A stretch of 64,000 nt of DNA. Origin: Rhodocyclus tenuis. GTDB taxonomy: Bacteria > Pseudomonadota > Gammaproteobacteria > Burkholderiales > Rhodocyclaceae. Below are positions 7,248 through 16,151 of the stretch, piece after piece. A model generated the notes under the pieces. That model was not told the origin of the DNA, did not search any database, and was given only the letters and a program-made list of their open reading frames with translations. The stretch's first letter is position 1, and each line of letters starts with the position of its first letter. The DNA lies in the NCBI RefSeq assembly GCF_014197755.1, contig NZ_JACIGE010000007.1, positions 156,827-220,826 of the forward strand. Reading direction: 5' to 3'. Made by a program: the position numbers and the translations under genes.

Positions 7248-7811
7248 TCACGCCGCGACCGGCTCGCCCTCTCCGAGAATGAGGCTCGTCGGCAACACCT
7301 CGGCGTAGATGCCGTTCAGCGCCGCGAGAAACGCTGCGTGTACCTGCTGCGCGGCAATCGTTTCGTCCTGATAGGCCAGCGCGCGCGTGGCGCAGGCGTC
7401 GGCGGCGATGCGGCATTCCAGTCCGAGGTCAAAGGCGGCGCGTACCGTCGCGTCGACGCACATGTGCGTCATCATGCCGGCGACCAGCAGGCGGCCGGTG
7501 CCCAGCGTCGCCAGCGCTTCGCGCAGCGGCGCTTCGCGGAAGCTGTTGGGGAAGTGCTTGTCGATCACCGCCTCGCCCGCGACTGGCGCAACATCCTGAT
7601 GAATGTTGGCGCCGCGCGTTCCCGGCAGAAAGAAGCCGGCGCCGGGGCGCAGCGAAATGTGGCGGATGTGGATCACCGGCGTGCCGTGTTGCCGCGCCGC
7701 GGCCAGCAACTGCGCCGCGTTGGCCAGCGCGGCGTCGCTGCCTTCCAGCTCGAAAGCGCCGCCGGGGAAATAGTCGTTCTGCAGGTCGATGAGCAGCAGG
7801 GCTTGGTTCAT
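7248..7811 (-). CDS. Cysteine hydrolase, isochorismatase family
   Basis: A 187-residue protein with the isochorismatase-like catalytic triad visible as D9 (LLIDLQNDYF), K85 (VIDKHFPNSF) and C118 (GMMTHMCVDATVRAAFDLG), including the cis-peptide-forming region before the cysteine. Members hydrolyse amides, vinyl ethers or related small molecules (nicotinamidase, isochorismatase, N-carbamoylsarcosine amidase). The substrate cannot be told here. ATG 7811 has AAAGGAG at good spacing. It is divergent from a LysR gene 115 bases away, which suggests that regulator controls it. Confidence 0.85.
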   Translation of the reverse strand: MNQALLLIDLQNDYFPGGAFELEGSDAALANAAQLLAAARQHGTPVIHIRHISLRPGAGFFLPGTRGANIHQDVAPVAGEAVIDKHFPNSFREAPLREALATLGTGRLLVAGMMTHMCVDATVRAAFDLGLECRIAADACATRALAYQDETIAAQQVHAAFLAALNGIYAEVLPTSLILGEGEPVAA

Positions 7812-7868
7812 GAAATGGCTCCTTTGGTGTTCAAGGCGATGGCTCCGATTCTAGGCAGGCGCCAAACC

Positions 7869-7914
7869 TTGACAATCCATCCCGGCGGAACAAAACTGTT
7901 TCCCCAAAGGAAAC
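7869..7914. promoter_or_regulatory. LysR-type operator and promoter between divergent genes
   Basis: The perfect inverted repeat GTTTCC-CCAAA-GGAAAC at 7898-7914 fits the LysR T-N11-A pattern (T7899, A7911) and ends 12 bases before the LysR start. A TTGACA -35-like box lies at 7869-7874 with AAAACT 17 bases on. This is the likely site for autorepression and control of the divergent hydrolase. Confidence 0.5.
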
Positions 7915-7926
7915 GAAAACAAACAA

Positions 7927-8919
7927 ATGGACCCACTGGCCAATCTCAACGAAATGGCGATCTTCGCCCGCGTTGTCGAAGCGAAGAGCTTTTCTGGCGC
8001 GGCACGTCAATTGGGCCTCGGCAAATCGGCGGTCAGCAAGCAGATCAGCCGGCTGGAGCAGGCGCTCGGCGTTCGCCTGCTGCATCGCAGTACGCGCACA
8101 CTGAGCCTCACCGACGAGGGGCGCGCGGTCTACGAGCACTGCGCCAGCATGGTTGCCGCGGCCGAAGCGGCCGAGGTGGCGGCGAGCAATCTCAATGCCG
8201 CGCCGCGCGGCACGCTGCGCATCAGCGCGCCGGTGAGCTTCGGCACGCGCCACGTGGCGCCGGCGATCCGCTCCTTTCTGGCGCGCTACCCGGAGATGCG
8301 CGTCGAGCTCGTTCTGCTCGACCGCTTTGTCGATCTGGCCGAGGAAGGCTTCGATCTGGTGATCCGTCTCGCCGACCGCCTGCCTGATGGCCTGATCGCG
8401 CGCCGCCTGCTCGACATCGATTTCGTCATCTGCGCGTCGCCGGCGTATCTGGCGCAGCGCGGCACGCCCCGCCAGCCCGCCGATCTGGCCGGTCATAACT
8501 GTCTGCTCTACGGTCACGGCGGCTTCGGCAAGCAGTGGCGACTGCGCGCCCTCGGCGGCAAGACGGCCGCTGAAAGCAGCCGCGAAGTGCAGGTGGCGGT
8601 CGACGGCAACTTTCAGGTGAACAGCAGCGATGCGCTGCATGACGCCTTGCTCGCCGACATGGGCCTCGGCCTGATCCCGCGCCTCTCCGTCGAGGACGAT
8701 CTGGCGCGCGGCACGCTGCGCGTGGTGCTGCCCGGCTGGCAGGTGATCGCGCCTTTCGCCGCCGCCAGCGCGGTCTTCGCGCCGAGCCGCGCGCCGTCGC
8801 CGAAGCTGCGCGCCTTCGTCGACCATCTGCTCGAACATTTCAAGCCGGCGGCGCCGGACGGCATTGCGCCGCCGCCGGCGGCGCTGGCCTACACCCGCCC
8901 GAAGTGGATGGGCTGGTAA
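7927..8919 (+). CDS. LysR-family transcriptional regulator
   Basis: A 330-residue protein with an N-terminal winged helix-turn-helix (residues 5-65): FARVVEAKSFSGAARQLGLG, then SAVSKQISRLEQALGVRLLH and RSTRTLSLTDEG. A substrate-binding domain of the PBP2 fold follows from about 95 to 300 (LRISAPVSFGTRHVAPAIRS, LVIRLADRLPDGLIARRL). The sequence is close to the CrgA/DmlR-like subgroup. The C-terminal 30 residues are Pro/Ala-rich. It is divergent from the isochorismatase-family gene, with a palindromic T-N11-A site between them. Confidence 0.93.
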   Translation: MDPLANLNEMAIFARVVEAKSFSGAARQLGLGKSAVSKQISRLEQALGVRLLHRSTRTLSLTDEGRAVYEHCASMVAAAEAAEVAASNLNAAPRGTLRISAPVSFGTRHVAPAIRSFLARYPEMRVELVLLDRFVDLAEEGFDLVIRLADRLPDGLIARRLLDIDFVICASPAYLAQRGTPRQPADLAGHNCLLYGHGGFGKQWRLRALGGKTAAESSREVQVAVDGNFQVNSSDALHDALLADMGLGLIPRLSVEDDLARGTLRVVLPGWQVIAPFAAASAVFAPSRAPSPKLRAFVDHLLEHFKPAAPDGIAPPPAALAYTRPKWMGW

Positions 8920-8956
8920 ACACCCCCTTTCTGACTAGCGAACGGGCCTGCTGAAC

Positions 8957-9622
8957 ATGCGCATCCTCATCGTTGAAGACGACTCCCTGCTCGGCGACGG
9001 CATGCAGAGCGGACTGCGTCAGGCCGGCTTCACCGCCGACTGGGTGCAGGACGGCCGCGCCGCCGAAGCGGCACTGGCCAGCGAAGAATTCTCGGCGCTG
9101 GTGCTCGATCTCGGTCTGCCCGGCCAGCCCGACGGCATGGCGCTGCTGACGAAGCTGCGCGCGCGCGGTGTAGCGCTGCCAACGCTGATCGTCACCGCGC
9201 GCGATACCGTCGCCGACAAGCTCGCCGGGCTCGACGGTGGCGCCGACGATTACCTCGTCAAACCCTTCGACCTCGACGAACTGGCCGCCCGCCTGCGCGC
9301 GCTGATCCGGCGCAGCCATGGCCGGCAGGCGGCCTTGCTCGAACACGGCAACATCAGCGTCGATCCGGCGGCGCGGCGCGTCACGCTGGCCGGCGCCGCG
9401 GTCGAACTCGCCGCACGCGAGTTCGCGCTGCTCGAAGCACTGCTCGAAAACCGCGGCCACGTACTGCCGCGCGCGCGTCTCGAAGGCCTCATCTACGGCT
9501 GGAACGAAGAGCCCGAAAGCAACGCCGTCGAAGTGCACGTGCACCACCTGCGGCGCAAGCTCGGCGCGACGCTGATCCGCACCGTGCGCGGCGTCGGCTA
9601 CACCATCGACCACGCGCCATGA
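8957..9622 (+). CDS. OmpR-family response regulator (QseB/PmrA-like)
   Basis: A 221-residue response regulator. The receiver domain (1-118) has the acidic pair E7/D8/D9 (IVEDDSLLGDG), phospho-acceptor D51 (LVLDLGLPG), T81 in TLIVTARD and K100 in DDYLVKPFD. The C-terminal winged helix (about 125-220) contains LAAREFALLEALLENRGHVL and VEVHVHHLRRKLG. The stop overlaps the kinase start by four bases (ATGA), so the two are translationally coupled. Sequence style fits QseB/PmrA/TctD regulators; the stimulus is unknown. Confidence 0.93.
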   Translation: MRILIVEDDSLLGDGMQSGLRQAGFTADWVQDGRAAEAALASEEFSALVLDLGLPGQPDGMALLTKLRARGVALPTLIVTARDTVADKLAGLDGGADDYLVKPFDLDELAARLRALIRRSHGRQAALLEHGNISVDPAARRVTLAGAAVELAAREFALLEALLENRGHVLPRARLEGLIYGWNEEPESNAVEVHVHHLRRKLGATLIRTVRGVGYTIDHAP

Positions 9623-11100
9623 GCAGCACCGCAACCGCTGCCGACAGCGCACCGGGCTATTCGCTGCGCCGGCGCCTGCTCTGGCTGCTGCTGTCGACGA
9701 TCGCCGTGCTCTGGGGGCTGATCGCTGCCGCCGTTTTCGTACGCGCGCACGACATGGCCGACGAACTGTTCGACACGCAGATGACGCAGATGGCGAGCAG
9801 CCTGCTCGACGCCAGTGCCGCCCGCCCGGACGCGCTGCCGGCAAGCCTGGCCGCCGTCAGCCACGGCGGCGCGCCGGATTTCGTCTTTCAGCTGTGGCGG
9901 CTCGAAGACGAGGACGACGCCGACGAGCTTGCCGACGGCAAGGGGCATGCAACGACGGCGACACTACTGGTGCGCTCCGCGGCGGCGCCATCGACGCCGC
10001 TGGTTGACGGCGACGGCTTCCGCGAACACCTGTGGGGCAAGGAGCTGTGGCGCTTTGTCAGCCTGCGCGACGCTGCCGGCCATTACCAGGCGCAGGTCGG
10101 ACAACGCCACGAACTGCGCTACGTGCTGGCGCGCGAGGCGGCGCAAAGCGTGCTGATGCCGCTGCTGATCGGGCTGCCGCTGCTGGCGCTGGCGATCTGG
10201 CTGGCGGTCGGCAGCGCGCTGCGTCCCTTGTCGGCAGCCACCGCCGCCGTCGCCGCGCGGCGCCCGGAAGCGCTCGACGCACTCGCCATCGAGCAGCCGC
10301 CGGCCGAGGTACTGCCGCTGATCGACGCGCTCAACGCACTGTTTGCGCGCATCCGGCGCACGCTCGACAGCGAACGGCAATTCACCGCCAACGCCGCACA
10401 CGAATTGCGCACACCGCTGGCTGCGCTGAAAACGCATGCGCAGGTGGCGCTACGCGCCGAAAACGACGCCGAGCGCCGCTACCCCGCGGTACCCGAACGG
10501 CGGCACGCGCTCGAACAGGTGATCGCCGGCGTTGACCGCATGACGCGATTGACCGAGCAGTTGCTGCTGCTGGCGCGGCTCGACCCCGAGGGTACGACAC
10601 TGCCACGACGCCCGATCGATCTGGCCGCGCTGGCCATCGATGTCTGCGCGCAACTCGACGGCAGCGCCCGGGCGCAAGGCATCGACATCAGCTTCGCCAG
10701 CGTCGACAGCCGGCCTGGCGGCAGCGAATCAGGCACCGCGCATGGTGCGAGCTTCCGCCTCGATGGCGCCGCCGAACTGCTCGGCGCGCTGGTGCGCAAT
10801 CTGGTCGACAACGCCATCAGCCACGCGCGCGGCAACGTCAATGTCGCCCTGCTGCGCACGACGACGATGATCGAACTCACTGTCGACGACGACGGCCCCG
10901 GCATTCCCGAGGAGCAGCGCCGGCGCGCGCTTGAGCGCTTCGAGCGCCTCGGCGAACGCGGTGGCGGCGGCAGCGGCCTCGGGCTGTCGATCAGCGCGCG
11001 CATCGCCCAGTTGCACGGTGGCAATCTGGCGCTCGCCGCCAGCCCGCGCGACGGCCTGCGCGCCTGCGTGCGCCTGCCCGCAGGCGACGGCGAAGGCTAG
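9619..11100 (+). CDS. Sensor histidine kinase (QseC-like)
   Basis: A 493-residue inner-membrane kinase paired with the upstream regulator. TM1 is about 18-41 and TM2 about 177-198, bounding a 135-residue periplasmic sensor (2CSK-N-like) with an acidic run EDEDDADE. The dimerisation/phosphoacceptor motif HELRTPLAALKTH has His261. The N-box LVRNLVDNAISHA, the G1-box VDDDGPGIPEE and the G2-box GGSGLGLSI are intact, so it should be active. It ends 4 bases inside the convergent cyclase gene's stop, so the 3' ends touch. Confidence 0.92.
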   Translation: MSSTATAADSAPGYSLRRRLLWLLLSTIAVLWGLIAAAVFVRAHDMADELFDTQMTQMASSLLDASAARPDALPASLAAVSHGGAPDFVFQLWRLEDEDDADELADGKGHATTATLLVRSAAAPSTPLVDGDGFREHLWGKELWRFVSLRDAAGHYQAQVGQRHELRYVLAREAAQSVLMPLLIGLPLLALAIWLAVGSALRPLSAATAAVAARRPEALDALAIEQPPAEVLPLIDALNALFARIRRTLDSERQFTANAAHELRTPLAALKTHAQVALRAENDAERRYPAVPERRHALEQVIAGVDRMTRLTEQLLLLARLDPEGTTLPRRPIDLAALAIDVCAQLDGSARAQGIDISFASVDSRPGGSESGTAHGASFRLDGAAELLGALVRNLVDNAISHARGNVNVALLRTTTMIELTVDDDGPGIPEEQRRRALERFERLGERGGGGSGLGLSISARIAQLHGGNLALAASPRDGLRACVRLPAGDGEG

Positions 11101-13940
11101 GTGCCGGCGACTGGCGTAGCCTGAGCCTCGTCGGCAAGCACGACGCGATTGCGACCGGCGTGTTTGGCCGCGTAGAGCGCGCGGTCGGCGGCGCGGATCA
11201 GCTCGGCCGAGCTCGTCCCCTGCTGCGGAAAGAAGGCAACGCCGATCGAGACGGTGATTCCGGGCAGCGCCTGCCCTTCGAATTCGAGCGCCAGAGCGGC
11301 GATTGCGCGACGGAACTCCTCGAAGCGTTCGCGCGCCGCGTCAACGCTGATCTCGGGCAGGATGAGCACGAATTCCTCGCCGCCGTAACGGCAGGCGACA
11401 TCCATGCCGCGCCGGAAGGCCAGCATCACGCCGGCGATCTTCTGCAGCACGAGGTCGCCGGCCTCGTGGCCGAAGGCGTCGTTGAAGTCCTTGAAGCGGT
11501 CGACGTCGACCATCGCCACCGCCATCGGCCGCGAAATGCGCGACAGGCGCGAGAGTTCGCGCGCCTGCGTCTCTTCCATGAAGCGGCGGTTGAACAGGCC
11601 GGTGAGCGGATCGCTGAGCGACTGCGCCCGCAGCGAGTCGCGCAGTCTCAGATTGGCCAGCGCCAGACTGATGCTGTCGGCCGCCATATTGGCCAGACGC
11701 AGCCGGCGCTCGTGGTGCAGACCGCTACTTTCGGCGGCGCTGGCGCCCAGATAGATGACGCCCAGCGACTGCTCATGCAGATGCAGCGGAATGCACAGGC
11801 AGGCCGTACTCTCGTCGCCACTGTGCGGGCAACGCGGCACCAGCGACGGCCCCGCCGGCGCCGCGTAGGTACGGGCGGTGCGCAAGGCCCAGCAGTCGCC
11901 GACGTCGATGCTGATGCTTGGCGGCTGTGCTTCGCCCCAGAAAACCGTCCGGCGCAGTTGCTCGCTGTCGTCCTCACGCATGAAACAGGCACCCGCCGAA
12001 TGCGGGAACAACGTATCCATCGAATTGCGGATCACCGTGTAGGCTTCTTCGAGCGACGGCGCTGCCTGCAGCAGATCGGTCATTTGCCGCAGCGCACGGA
12101 TTTCGCGGTTGGTTTCCTCGAGTTCCAGCTGCGCGCGGCGCAGCCGGGTGACGTCGCGGCCGGCGGCGACGGCGCCGGCGACCTCGCCGGACTCGTCGCG
12201 GAAGATGATCGCGCTGAACAGGATGTCGATCTGCTCGCCTGAACTCTGCCGGATGGCGAGCGGGTAATCGATCACGTAACCCAGCTCGAAGACCTGCCGG
12301 TAGAAACCCGCGGCCGACGCGGGCGCGGTGAAATAGCGCCTGAACTCGCTGCCGATCAGCGTTTCGCGCGGCACGCCGACAACGCGGCCGCTGGCCGAAT
12401 TGGCGTCCATGATCGTGCCGTCGGCGCCGATCGCCAGCAGCGGATCGAGGCTCGCCTCGATCAGGCTGCGCGCGTAGAGCGAGGCGGCGCGCAGATGCTC
12501 CTCGGCGCTTTTCTGTTCGGTGATATCGACGATGACGCCGTCCAGCCATTGCGCCTTGCCGGCTTCGTCGTACCAGGCGCGCCCTCGCTCGCTGACCCAC
12601 TGCACGCCGCCAGCGGGGCTGTTGATGCGGTAGGCGATGTCGTAGCTGCGCCTGCCGGCGATGGCCGCCGCCACCGCCGCCGCCACCTCGGCGCGGTCTT
12701 CGGCAACGATCAGTCCGCCGAGCGAAAGCTCGCCCGAGAGAAAGCGTGCGGGCGGCTCGCCGGTGAGCACTTCGATGCCCCGGCTGATGTGCTGCACATG
12801 CCAGGGCGCCTCGAGTCCGGAGCGGAACACCGTTCCCGGAACGTTTTCGACCAGCGTGAGATATTCGTCGCGGCGTCGCGCCAGTTCGGCCGCGGCGGCT
12901 TCCATCCCTTGCCGGTGCCGCGCATTGAGGTAGAGCACCGAAAAGAGGAAACCGCCGAAGGCCAGCCCGCCGAGCAGGATCATCATCGGCAGCGGACTCC
13001 CGGTATCCGCCTCGAACTGCGCACTGCTGCGAAAACGTACCGTCCACCGATGCCCGGCGATCACCGGCTGCAGATCGATCTGATGGCGTGCCTGCCGCGC
13101 ACCGCGCTCCGACGCGTAGAGCAGGTTTTCCGGCTGCACCTTGTCGTCATAGACCTCGACCTCGAGGTCGCCACCGCCCGTTCCGAAAATGCTGCGCATC
13201 AGATCGAAGGCGCGAAACGGGCTGTAAACGAAGCCGACAAGCGCCAGGCGCCGTTGCTCGACGCTGTCTTGCGGCCGGCCGTTCCGGTAGACCGGCAGGT
13301 AAATCAGGAAACCGGGCTGCACGTCGCGGCCGTTCTCCTGGATCAGCTGCACCCGCCCCGAGAGTGCCGGCTCGCCGCTGTCGCGCGCGCGATCCATCGC
13401 CTCGCGGCGCACCGGCTCGGCATACATGTCGTAGCCGAAAGCAAGCAGGTTGCGCCCGGAGACAGGTTCAAGATAGATGATGCTGCTGAACAGCTCGCGC
13501 TCGCCAGCCGGATGTACGCGGTAATCGGGGAAACCTTCGGCACGTATCGCCGCCTCGTGGGCGCTGAGGGCAGACTTCGGCAGCATCATTGCAAAACCGG
13601 TACCGAGAATGCCGGGAAGCGACTGACCCAGCTGCAACTGCGTGACGTAGGCGCGCCACTCCTGGCGACTGACGGTTTCGCTCGCGGCAAACAGCCCGGC
13701 GCTGCCGCGCAGCACGCGTTCGTAATCGTGCATGCGGCCGACCAGCACCTCCGTCTGCTTCTGCGCGCGATACTGGAAGCGCTCTTCGTTGTTGCGGGCG
13801 ATTTCGTGCGCGGAGTATTGCCAGGCGCCGAGCGACAGCAGCAGCAAGAAGCCGAGCGCCAGCCAGGCGAACGACGTACGACTCAGGGCGGAATTGATCC
13901 ACTGTGGGGAAAGCGTCTCTGTCGGCGGCACGAACGTCAT
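11097..13940 (-). CDS. Membrane diguanylate cyclase: CHASE-PAS-PAS-GAF-GGEEF
   Basis: A 947-residue multidomain sensor. TM1 is about 23-43, followed by a periplasmic CHASE domain (about 70-290, with RHDYERVLRGSAGLF-like text: MHDYERVLRGSAGLFAAS), TM2 about 322-343, two PAS/PAC domains (about 355-480 and 490-620), a GAF domain (about 640-770) and a C-terminal GGDEF domain. The active site is GGEEF at 853-857, and an RGMD product-inhibition I-site lies at 844-847, so feedback by c-di-GMP is expected. It should make c-di-GMP in response to an extracytoplasmic ligand plus a cytoplasmic small-molecule or redox cue. It is convergent with the kinase gene. Confidence 0.92.
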   Translation of the reverse strand: MTFVPPTETLSPQWINSALSRTSFAWLALGFLLLLSLGAWQYSAHEIARNNEERFQYRAQKQTEVLVGRMHDYERVLRGSAGLFAASETVSRQEWRAYVTQLQLGQSLPGILGTGFAMMLPKSALSAHEAAIRAEGFPDYRVHPAGERELFSSIIYLEPVSGRNLLAFGYDMYAEPVRREAMDRARDSGEPALSGRVQLIQENGRDVQPGFLIYLPVYRNGRPQDSVEQRRLALVGFVYSPFRAFDLMRSIFGTGGGDLEVEVYDDKVQPENLLYASERGARQARHQIDLQPVIAGHRWTVRFRSSAQFEADTGSPLPMMILLGGLAFGGFLFSVLYLNARHRQGMEAAAAELARRRDEYLTLVENVPGTVFRSGLEAPWHVQHISRGIEVLTGEPPARFLSGELSLGGLIVAEDRAEVAAAVAAAIAGRRSYDIAYRINSPAGGVQWVSERGRAWYDEAGKAQWLDGVIVDITEQKSAEEHLRAASLYARSLIEASLDPLLAIGADGTIMDANSASGRVVGVPRETLIGSEFRRYFTAPASAAGFYRQVFELGYVIDYPLAIRQSSGEQIDILFSAIIFRDESGEVAGAVAAGRDVTRLRRAQLELEETNREIRALRQMTDLLQAAPSLEEAYTVIRNSMDTLFPHSAGACFMREDDSEQLRRTVFWGEAQPPSISIDVGDCWALRTARTYAAPAGPSLVPRCPHSGDESTACLCIPLHLHEQSLGVIYLGASAAESSGLHHERRLRLANMAADSISLALANLRLRDSLRAQSLSDPLTGLFNRRFMEETQARELSRLSRISRPMAVAMVDVDRFKDFNDAFGHEAGDLVLQKIAGVMLAFRRGMDVACRYGGEEFVLILPEISVDAARERFEEFRRAIAALALEFEGQALPGITVSIGVAFFPQQGTSSAELIRAADRALYAAKHAGRNRVVLADEAQATPVAGT

Positions 13941-14077
13941 CCGGACAAGTACTCCATTGACGATAACATGCTGACTCAGGCGACGCCATCAAGCGCCTGA
14001 TATTGCGCAGGTAAGGCGGAACACCTGCCGGCGTACAAGGCTTGCCGGGCCACGCGCGCAGCCGGCGATGAGAGCGC

Positions 14078-15790
14078 TCAAAACGCCTTGCTGGCCGCCG
14101 GCGCGCAGTCGCCGAGAAAAAAGATCGTGTTGCGTCCGGCAGATTTCGCCCGGTACATCGCGATGTCGGCGCGGCGCAGGATGTCGCCCTGGCGGAATTC
14201 GCCGTCGGCGACGGTGGCGATGCCGATACTCACGGTGCACCGGCACTCGACGTCGGTAGCGGGCGCTGCCGGCTTCAGTACGTAGGGTTCAGCGGCGGCC
14301 TGAAGGATCTTTTCGGCGACCAGCTGCGCCTGTTCCGCCGCGGTCGCCGCCGCGCGGTCGAGGTCGCCAAGCAGGACAACGAATTCGTCGCCCCCGAGGC
14401 GCGCCACGGTGTCGCTCTCGCGCACGCAACCGGTAATGCGGCGCGCCACTTCGAGCAGCAGCAAGTCGCCGACATCGTGACCGTGCACATCGTTGACCGA
14501 CTTGAAATTGTCGAGATCGATCAGCAGCAGCGCGACACTTCCCTCGGCGCGCTTGGCGGTCGCCGCCGCCAGACTCAGCCGGTCGAAAAGCAGGCGGCGG
14601 TTGGGCAGATTGGTCAGCGGATCGTAGAAAGCCAGCTCGCGGATCTGCGCCTCCAGACGTTTGCGCTCGGTGATATCGAGCGCGATGCCGCCGAGCAGCG
14701 GCGCCGCCCCTTGGCGATTGATGCGGAACTTGTGGGTCTGGTAGAGCCTGAGCTGGCCATCGGCACCCTGCACCTGCTCTTCGATCTGCTGGTAGCCGGC
14801 GGCCATCGCCCGTTCGTCGTCGGCAAGCATTTCCTCGGCCACGCCGGGCGGAAGCAGATCAAGCGTCGACTTTCCCTGCCAGTCGTGCGCGCCGAGGAGA
14901 TCTGCCAGATAGCGGTTCATGAACAGCAGCTTGCCGCTCGCATCCTTGATGAAGGCCGCTGCCGGCAGAGTTTCCATGAACTGGCTGAAGCGCTGTTCGC
15001 TTTCCTGCAGCCTCGACTCGACGAGCTTGCGTTCCGAAAGATCGACATCGACACAGAACATCTCCGGCGCCTGACCCGGCACATGTACGTAGGCATGGCT
15101 GGAAAGGACAGCAACCCGTGAGCCGTCCTTGCGCATCAGGGAGAGCTCTCCGGCGGGAATCGGCTGCCCTGTGGCGAACATTTCGCGGATGGCGGCAAGC
15201 ACACCGTTACGCATCTCGGCGGGGATGATCAGATCCAGCAGCTTGCGGCCGATCGCCTCCTCTGCGGTATAGCCATAGAGCTGTTCGGACGCCTTGTTCC
15301 AGAAATGCGTCGTGCCGTCTTCGGTATAGCCCTGCACCGCCACCGCGGGGATGGAATGGAGCAGATTGCGGAAACGCGTTTCGCTGACCTGCATGGCCAT
15401 TTCGGCCTGCTTGCACGCGGTGATATCGGTGAGGACGCCATGCCAGAGCACACTGCCGTCAGCTTGCGCTGTCGGGTTGGCCTGTCCGCGCAGCCAGCGC
15501 AACTCACCGCTGCGCGAACGTATCCGGAAGTCATGCTGCCAAGGCTGCAGCCTGCGGTTGGCTTCGTTGACCGAAGCATGATGCGCGGCACGGTCTTCGG
15601 GAACGACGCATTCGCTCATGGCCTCGTGAGCGGCGCAGGCATCTTCCGGCGACACGCCAAAAAAGCTCCGCACAACCGGACTGACGTAAGTAAACGCCCA
15701 CTCGCCGTCGGCCCGCACGACGAACTGATAGACGACGCCGGGAATCGTCGCCGCGAACATGTCCAACTGCTCACGCAAGCGCTCAAGCAT
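14078..15790 (-). CDS. Soluble diguanylate cyclase with three PAS domains and GGDEF
   Basis: A 570-residue cytosolic protein without membrane helices. Three PAS/PAC units occupy about 1-125 (TIPGVVYQFVVRADGEWAF), 130-260 (SIPAVAVQGYTEDGTTHFW) and 265-395 (LPAAAFIKDASGKLLFMNRY). The GGDEF domain follows with LPNRRLLFDRLSLAA, the catalytic GGDEF at 466-470 and an RESD I-site at 457-460. The start at 15790 is chosen because GGAGAAGCTCATC precedes it; an in-frame extension to 15892 has no homologous look. It lies 137 bases after the larger cyclase gene on the same strand. Confidence 0.9.
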   Translation of the reverse strand: MLERLREQLDMFAATIPGVVYQFVVRADGEWAFTYVSPVVRSFFGVSPEDACAAHEAMSECVVPEDRAAHHASVNEANRRLQPWQHDFRIRSRSGELRWLRGQANPTAQADGSVLWHGVLTDITACKQAEMAMQVSETRFRNLLHSIPAVAVQGYTEDGTTHFWNKASEQLYGYTAEEAIGRKLLDLIIPAEMRNGVLAAIREMFATGQPIPAGELSLMRKDGSRVAVLSSHAYVHVPGQAPEMFCVDVDLSERKLVESRLQESEQRFSQFMETLPAAAFIKDASGKLLFMNRYLADLLGAHDWQGKSTLDLLPPGVAEEMLADDERAMAAGYQQIEEQVQGADGQLRLYQTHKFRINRQGAAPLLGGIALDITERKRLEAQIRELAFYDPLTNLPNRRLLFDRLSLAAATAKRAEGSVALLLIDLDNFKSVNDVHGHDVGDLLLLEVARRITGCVRESDTVARLGGDEFVVLLGDLDRAAATAAEQAQLVAEKILQAAAEPYVLKPAAPATDVECRCTVSIGIATVADGEFRQGDILRRADIAMYRAKSAGRNTIFFLGDCAPAASKAF

Positions 15791-16151
15791 GATGAGCTTC
15801 TCCGAGTGCAAGAAGTCTGGGCTGGCAGACACAACAACATCATACGCCTGGCATCCGGCCGGTGGCTTCTGGCGCAACTCAGCTCCGCCCACGCTCGCTG
15901 CAAACGTGGGCGCCGCCGCCTATTCACTTGTGCTAGCGAGGCATGATAATCTTCCAATAAGGGAAATAAGTTAGATAATTCTAAATCTATAGCAAGCCGC
16001 AAAAACAGCCACTGCCGGCTCCTGCACGAACGAATTTGCAACATAGACCTGGCGGCATCGCGGCCCTTGCGCAGCACCGTATCCGGCTCGCCGATTGGTC
16101 TGACGGGGAGCGCGCCGCAGATCACGCCACCTTGACAGGGACGTCCCAGCA
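15791..16151. other. Divergent intergenic region with AT-rich core
   Basis: About 360 bases between the minus-strand cyclase and the plus-strand hybrid kinase. The centre (about 15950-16010) is AT-rich (for example AGATAATTCTAAATCTATAG) and is the likely site of both promoters. No small gene or repeat is evident. Confidence 0.4.

Noticed and set aside
12495..14000. Long plus-strand frame opposite the CHASE-GGEEF gene
   Set aside because: Antisense shadow of a high-GC gene; the minus-strand frame has clear domains and the plus product is Arg/Gln-rich.
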